Positions 9,930-21,669 of a stretch of DNA of 64,000 nt are shown one piece after another. The position numbers and the translations under genes were made by a program. The notes under the pieces were generated by a model. The model had not been told where the DNA came from. It made no database searches and saw only the letters and a list, made by a program, of their open reading frames with translations. Numbering within the stretch: the first letter of the stretch is position 1; each line of letters begins with the position of its first letter. Source of the stretch: Isoetes taiwanensis (taxonomy: Eukaryota; Streptophyta; Lycopodiopsida; Isoetales; Isoetaceae); contig JAJEKV010000049.1 in the NCBI GenBank assembly GCA_021234155.1, positions 2,757,487 to 2,821,486 of the forward strand, written 5' to 3'.

Positions 9930-11104
9930 GACTATTTCTAGCACCTTACGTCGGAGCACTAGCGTGTTTTATCTGGTTAAGTGTTCATCTGTCAATAGAT
10001 AAAAATCATGGATCACTCACCTATCAATTGAGGCTTTCCATTTTTAAAGACAGAATCTTTTCTGAACCCCCTTCCAATGGCTCAAACACCACTTGATCTG
10101 GAAACTCCCACAGGCGCATCTGCCTACAAATCTCTATCGCCGTTATGCCTGCATAGATCCACATCTATATTGTCAATAGCTTTATTGTTAATAGCTTTTA
10201 CATCCAATACTTTTCGTTCAACCATGCTTGTTCAAATGCCTAAGATCAATCTCTAATTCAGCTCAAAGCCAACACAAATGAAAAGGTTTGAATAGAAATT
10301 CTCTATTTTGCAAGCTGCACAAAACACGAATGCTCTTAACCCTGGGCGACCTATGTGCAAACTGGCTAACCAGCACGGCGGAATCGACTCGTCAAAATCA
10401 CAGCTATGGAGTCCGTGATTCTGCATGTGTGGCCACAGGATTCGCAAGAAGCCTGTTTTCAACAACATACTATAGATGCCGAGGCCATGCAGCCCAGAGA
10501 CTAGGAATATCTGACTCATTGTGCTGCACATAATGAAATGCAGAATGAGCTAGCTTGTTGTGATCCAGCAAAAACGGCATAGCCAAAAACAACATATTAC
10601 CAAAAACGATGGTTCTAAGCTCATCTGCGCACCTACACTACATAAACAAAAATCAGAGCTAGATTCAAGAATAAAAAACTGAAAATATGACAAGATTCTA
10701 AGAGCTTACCAAAAGTTATGAAACATTTCAAAGATCTAGTCGCTCCATGATCCAAGAACGAAGAGAAATATGCAATGCTATGCTTTGAAAACCCCTGCAA
10801 ATCTACTAAACCTTACAAAAACCTAAGCGCGAGAGGAAGAGCGACATACGATGAGGGCCAGACCTCACGAAGAGCACACTGCCAGGGAAACGAATGCAAG
10901 TGCCAAAGGAATGCTACAGCGCCTTCCAAAGGGGGAAATTCCCTTGCCTTTTACCTCTAACAAAATGTCCAAGAATGCTCAAGAGGGTGCGAAAGGATCT
11001 CACCTTCTTCTACATCCTGAGACGAATCGAGAGGACTGTGGTCGGTTAGGCGGTTGAAACATGAGCAACCCACAATGGATGTGACCGCCAATTTACAGGG
11101 AAGA
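9930..11104. other. Spacer with possible minus-strand gene leader
   Basis: No supported coding exon. The part 10750-11050, read on the minus strand, has the mixed composition and CT-rich stretches of a plant 5' leader. ORFs on both strands are short and unlike known proteins. Confidence 0.4.
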
Positions 11105-11176
11105 GTGGGTTTTTAGCAGTCACCAGCATATCCTAAGTATATTCTAGCATATACTTAGGATATGCCAAAAACCCAC
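11105..11176. repeat. 72-bp hairpin repeat
   Basis: A perfect 16-bp inner stem (GCATATCCTAAGTATA at 11126-11141, complement at 11150-11165) encloses an 8-nt loop. The outer arms GTGGGTTTTT and AAAAACCCAC also pair. The size suggests a very small foldback MITE. No target duplication was clear. Confidence 0.7.
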
Positions 11177-11179
11177 ATA

Positions 11180-13240
11180 AACAAGGGTTTGCCCCCCTAG
11201 GGGCAACCCAAAAAATATTGGCAAGCTCGTGAATAACACATAAAACATTAAATATAGCATAAATCCCATAACACATCAAAACAAAAATTTCCAAAGGAAA
11301 CAGAAATGCCTTTCTCGTAATAGAAATGCCTTGTGCTTCTGACACGGAGCTCAACTCGGATCTTGATGGCTATGGCTATCGGTTGGCAAAACTTGTTCCC
11401 CTGTGCCTTGTTTTTTGCCATATTTTCCTCTATACTATGCTCTATTTCTCTGATCCAAGTCCGTCAAAGCAACAAATCTTCGCTGGCACTAAGAGCCGCT
11501 GGCTTGTTGCATTGGCCATCGACCATGGCTGCCTGCTTGGCTCCGTCTGGATCCACGTGAGAGCTTTTTGGGGCCCTAAGAAACTTCGTTTAGATCTTTT
11601 TGAGTTTTTGTCAATGGTCCACACCATAAAATCTCTTATTTTTCATTGAATTTTTTTTTCCACCCAAAAGTTTGTAAAAAGCATTTGCCAATGTAATCAC
11701 GCTCGTGGGATTGCCTATATCCAATCTAATAGGTAATCACAACCCATATGTCAGGGCCAAGCTTGGATATTGTCAGTCACGAACTTTTACACAAAATATA
11801 CAAGACTATTATGTGACTCCGTGTGACATGAATTGAGTAAAGCTCGTTGGCTTGCTTCACTAGTTTACTTTGTTAAAATTTCAAGGGAAAATTACCATAA
11901 TGCCCCTATAGTTTGCAAAAAATCTCAAAATGCCCCTAAGAATAGTGTTTAGTTAAAATGGTAATAACTTCTCTATGACTGATCAAATTAGAAAGTGGTC
12001 TCTACAAAACTTATAGATGAGAGTGAGATCTGTCCAATGACAGTAAAATCATTTAAGATGAAGTTGGAATTTTCAAGTTATATTCTTTGAAATACGTGTT
12101 TCAAAAACCATAACTTGTGAATTTCAATCAATTTAGATGAATTTGATCTTGTTGTGAAGATTTTATCATGATGCACGCCTTTTATGCAAAAACTTTTGCT
12201 TTTGATGAGCACAAATTTTTTTCAAAATCTATTTGAATGCAAATCAGTTGCTGACTGTTGTTTCCTATTTGTGTAATTGGCAAGGCCTTGGAGTGGCCAT
12301 TTAATAACAAAAAAAATTATAGCAGAGGAGATAATTTTTGCAATGAACAAACCAATTCGTCAATATTGTCACTTGTGTCAAGCTTATAAACTGGTGGTTT
12401 TATTCAAAACTGTTTCTTCAAGTGTATATTTTCAAATTGGATCCAATTTAATTTTTACATTTGGGTCTCTTTAAATTTCAATGTTGTTTTTTGCTTCTCA
12501 TTCTAAGTTGCTTTTTCTTTGTGTTGCTTCTCATGGCTTTTGTTTGTTAGGCAATAATGATACGTGTATGTTTCTATTGTTGGAATATCGTTGTTCAAAC
12601 AGGTCTCATCAAGTAGATGGTCTTTCTTCATAAATGTACATTCTTATTCCTCAGGTTACTGCAATCAAAACTTTATTGATATTAGAGTGGAATTTGTGGA
12701 ATTCGTATTATTCTTTATGGCTAAGATTTGCAAACATTTAAGTTTCTTCCTCGCCAGTTTAGAATGAACAAGAATTATGCTACATAGTTCTTTCTAATAT
12801 GTGCATCATCCCTCCCAAGACCCCAAAGGAGCCAAATTCTTTCTTTTTTTTTTTTCAAAACAAAAGTATTGCTCCTTATAGTTTTAACTAAATTTCTCCT
12901 AACCCTTTTTTGTTTAAGTGCATATTTATACGAGGGGTGATGTACGGCAGCGAGAGCCTCCCCTCTAACTGTATAATACATGTATAGAATTAACACTACT
13001 AAATACATTTGGTTCAAACCTTATAGTATCTTGCCAATCATGTTATACATCATACTCCAACTTGTGGAGGTATACCCCCGAACGAGGATCACTATCTATG
13101 ATCTAAAATGAGGTACAAGTTTCAATAATGGAGCAGTGGCAGTGCAATGCCACAACTTCATCTCTAAAGCATAGGTTAGATAAATTTCCATTTTTTGTTA
13201 TGTTTGGTCCTTTAACTTCTGTGTCACTGGCTTTGGGGCC
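11180..13240. other. Spacer, nothing recognised
   Basis: AT-rich sequence with T runs. The stretch around 11885-11935 resembles the AATTACCATAATGCCCCTA boilerplate often found near plant repeats. No coding region, RNA gene or element end is supportable. Confidence 0.5.
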
Positions 13241-13249
13241 ACTGAATTC

Positions 13250-14720
<1,471 letters not shown>

Positions 14721-14740
14721 GAAGGAAGGAAGGAAGGAAG
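14721..14740. repeat. (GGAA)n LINE 3' tail
   Basis: Five GGAA-type units sit directly at the LINE A 3' terminus (minus-strand TTCC repeats). Confidence 0.9.
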
Positions 14741-15809
14741 TATATTTTAACGTCCACGGAGACCAACTGGCCTATGAGACAGTTTTACAATATAGCGGAA
14801 AGTTTCCAAACACAAAATAAAACCACAGAAACCCTGTACAATGTGTCTCTACCACTGGGATGAAGAAACCCCCCGTGTGGGAGGAAAAACCCTTGTAGTA
14901 GGCGTTGAGAGGCCCTATTTGGGCGCTCAAATTCCCTGAGCTGTGAGGGACTCCCTGACGGTGGAGACTTGCAGAATGTAGGACACAAGACGTGCCACCA
15001 TTGGCGAAGCCAGCAGTTGGTGAATTGCTATCTCAGAGCATCTGAGATCGGCATGAGCTGCTTTCCGGATGTGTGCATATCTTTGGGCATTCTGTAGAGC
15101 ATGGTGTTCATCTTCTACTATCTGCATGTGACAAAGACTGGCATAATCTCTCATCTTGGGGGATTCCCCCGCCCTCCATCCGTACCCAAATACTGTCTCA
15201 ATTTCGAGATGGTGGGACCCTCGCCCTTATTGCAGCTATAGCTCTTCGTTTCTTGGTGGAAATGTGTGCCTTCGGATCTTGGTGGGGGCGTGTTCAAGCG
15301 ATGGATTGACTGTGTGTGGTAGTGCTCGTTTTGGGCTTTGCAAGAGTGGGCATCTCATAGAGAGGCAAACAAAACGCATTCAAATGCGGCTCACGCTTCT
15401 GCGATATCGACATATCCACAATATGTTGATAGTCTATGGACCATCGTCGCGAACCATCCCCTACAATGCTCTTGCCATACTCTCTTGGGGCGTTGCGGCC
15501 CTTGTGCCAATAATGAGCCGGGGAGGAAGGCGTTGTGCATCCATTTCGTCAACCTTATGGAAATACAAAGGTGCTGCGCATAGCGAATCTTTGCAGGGGC
15601 CAAAAGCTAGTCTCATACAACAAAATTGGATAAGGCACCGTGTCCTTGGCCGCGGGTACGTATGTCGGAAAAGCCTTCTACACCCTCTCTAGCTTATCCC
15701 AAGTACCCTTGCTAATTTCGACCCCGGACCTCTACCCCATACAAGTGATCTTGGTTCCACGAGTGCTTTTCGGAACAAGTGTGCTGCGTGCCCAATTGCG
15801 AGAGATCTA

Positions 15810-17073
15810 TTACGTCAGGATGGCTATTACGCATTGCATATAGGGCTTTCCATCCGTGGCCCGACCCTTCTTTCTACGGTCATCCCATAGTATGTTAGCA
15901 GAGAAATCGATTCCCGGATACTTAAAGGTCCTTACAACTTCCATCCTTTGTCCTCTGTAATAGAAGTGCGGGATATCATCTTTGCGTGAAGCGAGGATTG
16001 GCAGCATGCTTGGTTTTTCTGGTTGGTTGGTGTCATTCTGCTATGTCCGCGTAATTTGACCGAGAGCATCAAATGTTCACGCATACTCACGTCGTATGGG
16101 ATAATAAGCCCGGATCGATGCGCATAGAGCAAAGCTTTTTTCTTGTATATGCCTCGGCAAGCTGCGGGCCACCACCTCCATGTTCTTGCATCCAGATCTC
16201 CAACTTGTCAATATAGAGTCCAAAAAGCGTTGGAGATAACGGGCATCCCTGTTTAACACCTATGGTGCTGTTCACCCGGTGGTCTGACGCAGGCAAAGTG
16301 GCATATATTCCGTCATACAGCCGGTAGATGGCATTCTGCAAATCCTGTGGGACATGTAGCTCCTGCAAGCGTTGCCACAACAGGTCCCGAGGGACCATAT
16401 CATATGCCGTCTTAAAATCCATGAAACAGCAATACAGGTCACATCGTGCATTGCGGCTAGCTTCCATAGGGATTTTGAGAGTAAAAATATGATCACTCGT
16501 GGAGTGGGCAGGGCGGAAACCTGCTTGGCCAACTGCACGCACTCCAGTTTCCTCCGCCCATTGCATTAACTTCTTCTCCAGCACCCCTGCTAGAAGTTTT
16601 GCGAGTAACGGGCTCACCATGATCATATGGTAGTTGGTGGAGTCATCCCTGCTTCCCGTCTTATGAATAGGGGTGACCTTGCTAACCATCCATTCCTGCG
16701 GGAGGCCCTCTCTGATGGCCTGATTGATTATCCCTGTCAAAGGTCCGAGCAAAGCTGGCCCACCCCATTTCAACAGCTCGGCCTGAAGTCCCTGCAAGTC
16801 CTTTGCTTTACCATTAAGAAGATGCCTAAGACCCTGGTGGATGTCCGCCTCTAAGAGCTGCAGTGTTTCTCCTAGTTGATCTGGCACGTCAGCAATTGCT
16901 CCTGGTGGGTCATACAACTCCTCCAACATTTGTCTCCACCGGGTGCGGTAATATTTCAGTGGTTGATGCCTCTTATACAACACTCTACGCCAAAAGGCTT
17001 TTGGCTCAGTCATCAGTAGATCAAACATGCGTTGCTGATTTTCTGCAATGTAGCGATGCTTTTTGGATTTCAA
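15810..17073 (-). pseudogene. LINE A reverse transcriptase domain
   Basis: The frame 17073-16087 holds the RT finger and palm motifs: WMVSKVTPIHKTGSRDDSTN, AGFRPAHSTSDHIFTL, YCCFMDFKTAYDMVPRDLLW and IGVKQGCPLSPTLFGLYID. Where LINE copy B has LIYADDVDLL, this copy reads LLYAHRSGLI in another frame (around 16120). Both catalytic Asp codons of the active-site box are gone. Downstream pieces such as FYYRGQRMEVVRTFKYPGID (about 15920) match the thumb region of copy B. Confidence 0.9.
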
Positions 17074-17184
17074 GAATGCCTTATAGTTCCTAATGGCCTG
17101 TGGCCGGAGCTGTAGATCTAAGATGGTTCGTAGCTGACTCTTTAGAGCCTTACATTCCGCGTCAAACCAGGGGTTTTGAGGGAA

Positions 17185-18166
17185 TTAATTACCTGATGTC
17201 CCCTGGCGGGGAGCTTTCTTCTTTGCAAAGCATTTCAGGCTGGCTGCGAGTAAAGCTTTCACCAACCATTCACACTTATCATGCAATGTATAGAGGGCAT
17301 CAATCCCCTGTAGCTCACATTCAAGCTCCACCTCATATCCTGCTTGCTTCCTATAGTTCGGGTTGTATCCCAAACCCCGGGGGTGCCTGTCCTGTGGCCA
17401 CGCCACTGAGTGCCTCCAATCCAAAGTGACATAAAGTGGATAGTGGTCTGACAAAGTCTCTTCATCTCTTGTTCCTGTGCTTGTCGCGAAATCACGAATG
17501 ATATCAAGTTCTGGCACTGGAACTAGGAGATAGTCCACCACACTGGCTCCCCCATTGCCCCCGCCGCCACGGAAGTGAAGCCCCCCGATCGTGCCACACA
17601 GGCATACCATTGCAGATCACCATGTCAAAGATCTGACATAGCTGGACCAACTCTCTTACAAAGGCTCCGGAGACTGTATCCTGGGAGCGTCTTGCATGCT
17701 GGGATGCCTTCGTTTCTAACCAAAGTGGGTTGGAGTCAGCATTTCCCTGAAAGGTGACCGACTGGTACTGTGCCGTACGTGCATTGAAATCTCCCAATAA
17801 AAACACATGACCCTCCTGGCGATACTGCTCTATGTCATCATACAATTCTCTATAGGGCATATGCACATCTGTGTTTGCCTGATGCACCCTGTAGAACTTA
17901 GAAGTTTCATGGGGTATATAACATACTGCTCTAAACAGTGGGCGATGGTGAGGCTGCAGCACTCGTATCCACAGGTAGCGGTTGAGTCTATCAGCCTTGT
18001 GGAGTGAGACTGTGGATGCTATAGCATCTTTGAAGTAGCACGCGACCCCTCCATACCCTCGCTTGCCATGGTGCTCATTGGCCAGTGAGAAATGATAGTA
18101 CCCTGGGATGTCCGGCAACAGTTGACCGCTATATTCCCATGTCTCTTGCAAGAAGATGATGTCCAT
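17185..18166 (-). pseudogene. LINE A AP-like endonuclease domain
   Basis: The frame 18166-17504 contains IIFLQETWEYSG (metal-binding Glu), GYGGVACYFKD, and FLLGDFNART (Asp/Asn box). The domain continues in a shifted frame (17610-17185) with DYLLVPVPELD and ETLSDHYPLYVTLDW, the terminal SDH motif. The order and spacing match the exonuclease-endonuclease-phosphatase fold used by LINEs to nick target DNA. A frameshift lies near 17560. Confidence 0.9.
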
Positions 18167-18179
18167 GCCTGCAGCAATT

Positions 18180-19441
18180 TCAGCAATGCCGCCGCCAAGG
18201 CGCTTGTGGAAATCCCCTCACGGTTCCCGACACAATTGAAGGCACTCTTCCTATCTCGCTATGCGTGGTGACTACCGATCCCGATCCCCATGGAGGGTGC
18301 GGGGAGTTGGGCCATTGGCAGTCTTTGGGGCTCTCATGTCCGGCTCTTTGTGGGTGGTGCCGGTACTTGGTCCTGGCTGGCGTATGCGATCCGCCATTCG
18401 GAAGTGGGGGATCGAAATGCACAGTCCCCGGTCGGGCCGCCTGCCATTTGTTGGCCGTGGAGGCACAAATACCTTCATCTTGCCATTCACCGGGCCTGCC
18501 GATCCCCCGCCTACGACTGTCTAATCTTTGCGCACTCCTCCGCCTCTCCTTACGTTGAGCGGGGTTGGATCCGTGTCTAAGTACGCCGATGTCCCCTTCA
18601 AGCGACTAAGCGGCTGCGGCATCAAGCGTCTTCGGCGCTTGGTCGAGCTGCTTTGTGAGTTTAACTAGTCGGGGTCTCATGCTTGGCCCTCAGGCTACGG
18701 TCGAGTTTCTTATTGTCAAGTCTTTGCAATTGGAGCCTTGCCAAAACCAGGGGCATGGAGCTTATTTGGGAGATCTTCCCCCGTTCTTGGGCAAGCTCTG
18801 ACGACAATGTTGGGTCGGCCGAGGTGGCGGTTCTTCTTCCTCATGAAGGACCCGTCTAATTCCCTGTGCAACCTCTGCCTCAGGTATTGGGCATGGTGGT
18901 GGTGCTGCCCCTGTAGTGGTACTTATGCGCTTCATGCATGCATGCGGATCATACATCTCTCTTTGGAACTTCGGCCATCCTCTTCTCAAGGGCGAAAGCA
19001 CGGCGCTACCTCTTGACTCTCGGGTTGTCTCTTACGCAAGGTGTCCACCCTCCCTACATCCAGAGACATTGTAGCCTCACAGTGCCAAGCCGGCCGTCTA
19101 GGGCAACCAAGCTGTGCAACTGCGCCACTTTACTGTCGAGCTCGTTTTACAGCTGTACCACATCCTCTGACATTTGCCGTTGGAGCTGCTCTAGACATCG
19201 GGTTGCATCGCTGAGAGTGCGAGACATCGCTGTCACTTCACTTCTTAGCTGGGCAACAGTATCACGTGCTTGTCTGCGCTCAAAGTTAGCTAGGCCAAAA
19301 GCAGTCATCCAGTGGCCTGATGCGCTCTTCCAGCGTCGAGATACGTTCTTTCTCTTTCATCAACTGTTTCTTGAGAATAGCTGCCGGCTGGGTATCCCTT
19401 TGCATCTCCACACTGCCCGGCTTGTCACGAGATGGCGTTGA
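18180..19441 (-). pseudogene. LINE A ORF1-like region with coiled coil
   Basis: On the minus strand the stretch 19390-19090 reads KEKERISTLEERIRPLD and VAQLRSEVTAMSRTLSDATR, heptad-patterned coiled coil of the kind found in LINE ORF1 proteins. Pro/Arg-rich pieces (TGAAPPPCPIPEAE; RPTNGRRPDRG) follow. No zinc knuckle was recognised, and several stops interrupt the frame. Confidence 0.5.
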
Positions 19442-20279
19442 CTTTTCGGGACATGTATTGCTTCTGTCTGTATGATGAATTCTGAGGGGGAGGAGCCCTC
19501 GGCATTACGTGCCCGCTTCTTTAGCGCATGCAGATTCCCCTCCATCCTTGTGTGCTGACTTTCAAAGGCTATGGGGTCTCTGGCTGTAAAAAGTGTGCTC
19601 AGAATCCAATTTGAGGACCCAAAATCGCGGTAGAGTAACATGTTCATTTTGTTGTCATAATAGAGAGGAGAAGGGCATATATCTACTAGGGTCATTTGCT
19701 AAGGAAAAACTAGGTACTTTATTCAACATTGTTTAGGAAATTTGATATAATTACCACTAGAAACAACCATACACTACCACCATGCAACATATGGATTCAT
19801 TTTGTTAACATTTTGAAGCTTTGTTAGCATTTTGAAGCTTTGCGGAATCATGTGGCAGATCTCTGGGAAAGGTCCTGGCCATAGCTGGGGCCGACCTAGG
19901 TCGGCCCTAAAATCCGAGCGCTTCCGACCTAGGTCGGAGTCGGCCTAACCCGACCCAAGGTCGGATGGGTCTTAAAACCCAAAAAAAAAAAAATTTACCC
20001 CCTTTTCTCTGTTGCATGCAGTAGGCGCCGAAGTAGCTGGAACAGAGGATTTTCGACCAGATTTGGGCAGCCCAATCCCATCCTGAGTCTTTCCACTCTC
20101 TGTTTAAAGCAATGCAGGGCAGGCCATAGCCAAAACGAACTCGAGGTAAGCTTTCTTCCACATTTTTTTACGTTTCTAGACTGGGATTAAACATGTTTGG
20201 ATGCTTGTTTGTGGCAACGAAGGTCTGCTGTTGATAATCTCTAAGATCTGTTAAACTCACTTTTCAGTCTCATTGAGTG

Positions 20280-21064
20280 CAGGGATAGGTTCTGTACGTA
20301 CGAAATCTAAATTCCTGACGTATAAAGTTAAAAAATACTTATTTAAAAAAAAAAAAAAAAAAACCCGTATTTTACGTATTTTTTAGTCGCCGACCGGAAA
20401 AAAAAATTTCCGCGTGACGCTGAAACCTTACGTTTTGCGTCGCATAAAAGTTTTTTCGTCGCACGCCGAAAAAAGATAAAAACAACGTCTGTGAGAAAAA
20501 AAAATCAATTTTTTTTTTTTTTAAATTGCGTTCGGCGTATCGCGAAAACCTTTTGTTTTCGCATTATCGCGAAAAAACTTTTCAGCGTCGCTGTAAAGAA
20601 GGTTTCAGCGTCTGCGATTTTCAAATTTCAAAAAAAAAAAATTATACAGTTTCGCGTACGCGAAAGAAGTTTTGCATACGTGGTTTATGGGATTTCGCGT
20701 ATGCGAAATTCAGATTTCAAATTCGTACGCGGAAATTTTTTTTTTTTTTTCGGCGTCTCTGAAACCTACTATTTTCGTGACTGTGAAAAAACTTCAGCGT
20801 CACATAAAACAAAAGGTTTCAGCGTCTGTGAAAAAAATTTGCGTTCGCATATGCGAAACCTCTGTTTCGCGTACGCGAAAAAACTTATTAGTTGTTTTCG
20901 CGTACGCGAAAAAACTTATTAGTTGTTTTCGCGTACGCGAAAATCTTCCGACGCCGGAATTGTTTTTTGTCGTATTTTATACGTTTTATACGGCAAATAT
21001 GTGCCGTATCATACAATTCATACGTATTCCGTATAAAACGTACATCGTATTGAACCTATCCCTG
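20280..21064. mobile_element. hAT-like non-autonomous element rich in CG palindromes
   Basis: Perfect 13-bp terminal inverted repeats CAGGGATAGGTTC (20280-20292) and its complement (21052-21064). The flanks ATTGAGTG (20272-20279) and ATCGAGTG (21065-21072) form an 8-bp duplication with one mismatch. The TIR start CAGGG and the 8-bp duplication fit the hAT superfamily. The interior has no transposase. It is full of palindromic TTTTCGCGTACGCGAAAA units and single-base variants (about 20650, 20690, 20850, 20865, 20896, 20928) separated by A/T runs. The last three form a 32-bp tandem array. Confidence 0.88.
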
Positions 21065-21430
21065 ATCGAGTGGGTCATAGCAGTTTTAAGAGGAGTTGGA
21101 ACTTACTCCTTTTGGTTTCTATTTCTCTTGCCAAAGCAATACTGCTAGCAGTAAGGTTCAAGCTAAACCTTTTTGAAGCAGGGCTTCAACTAATCTGAGG
21201 GATTGATTTTTATCTACAAAACAAGGGAATATGCATTGCCTATAATTGGTCCTAATTGTTGAGAAATGCTTCCAAGATCAGGTGACTAGCTTTTTATCCC
21301 AAATTTTGGGGCAAAACATCATTACTGCTTGCATCTAATTCACTTCTTTGAAGGGATTTGAGTTTAGCATTCTTACTTGTTTGTTACAATGTTCTTGTTG
21401 ATTAATGGGTGCAGTATATAGGCCAAAATT

Positions 21431-21553
21431 GCTTGTTATATGGTAGCACTGTAATTTAACTTGTTTATGCATTTATCTGCAGGAAAAGAGAAGCTTGTTA
21501 TATTGTAGCATTGTAATTTAACTTGGTTATGCATTATCTGCAGGAAAAGAGAG
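21431..21553. repeat. 62-bp tandem duplication
   Basis: Two near-identical units starting GCTTGTTATAT and ending CTGCAGGAAAAGAG lie head to tail near the right end of the TIR element at 19880-21665. Confidence 0.85.
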
Positions 21554-21669
21554 AGTTGCATTTTGGCAAAATAGGTCGGTAGGTCGGCGAAAAATCCCCA
21601 CCTAGGTCGGACATCTCCCACCTAGGTCGGCAGGTCGGCTAGGTCGGTGGGTCGGCCCAACTATGGTCT

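Larger units (their letters stand above)
14721..19695 (-). mobile_element. Nearly full-length, decayed non-LTR retrotransposon (LINE copy A)
   Basis: Read on the minus strand, the order is a coiled-coil ORF1-like region (19.4-18.2 kb), an AP-type endonuclease (18.17-17.19 kb), reverse transcriptase (17.07-15.9 kb), a 3' region, and a (TTCC)n tail at 14721-14740 instead of poly(A). The 3' terminus has GTTGGTCTCCGTGGACG just before the tail, and LINE copy B shares this end. The clade was not assigned: the RT box GCPLSPTLFGLYID and the short tandem tail are unlike typical angiosperm L1 elements. Frameshifts and a damaged YADD box show that it is dead. The 5' end near 19.69 kb is approximate. Confidence 0.88.
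19880..21665. mobile_element. Non-autonomous TIR element with CCTAGG-centred palindromes
   Basis: The left end CATAGCTGGGGCCGACC and the right end, read in reverse as CATAGTTGGGCCGACC, form terminal inverted repeats. Both ends carry subterminal GACCTAGGTCGG palindromes. The left one is an exact 18-bp palindrome, GGCCGACCTAGGTCGGCC, and the right end has several diverged copies. Flanks GTCCTGGC and GTCTGGCT may be a degraded 8-bp target duplication with one indel. No transposase is encoded. A second element (20280-21064) is nested inside. Confidence 0.7.

Noticed and set aside
15156-15692. Plus-strand ORF of 178 codons
   Set aside because: It is antisense to the LINE A 3' region and has no domain features.
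20491-21148. ORFs of 143 and 158 codons in the hAT-like element
   Set aside because: They consist of translated TTTTCGCGTACGCGAAAA units and A/T runs, giving Phe/Lys/Arg-rich nonsense.
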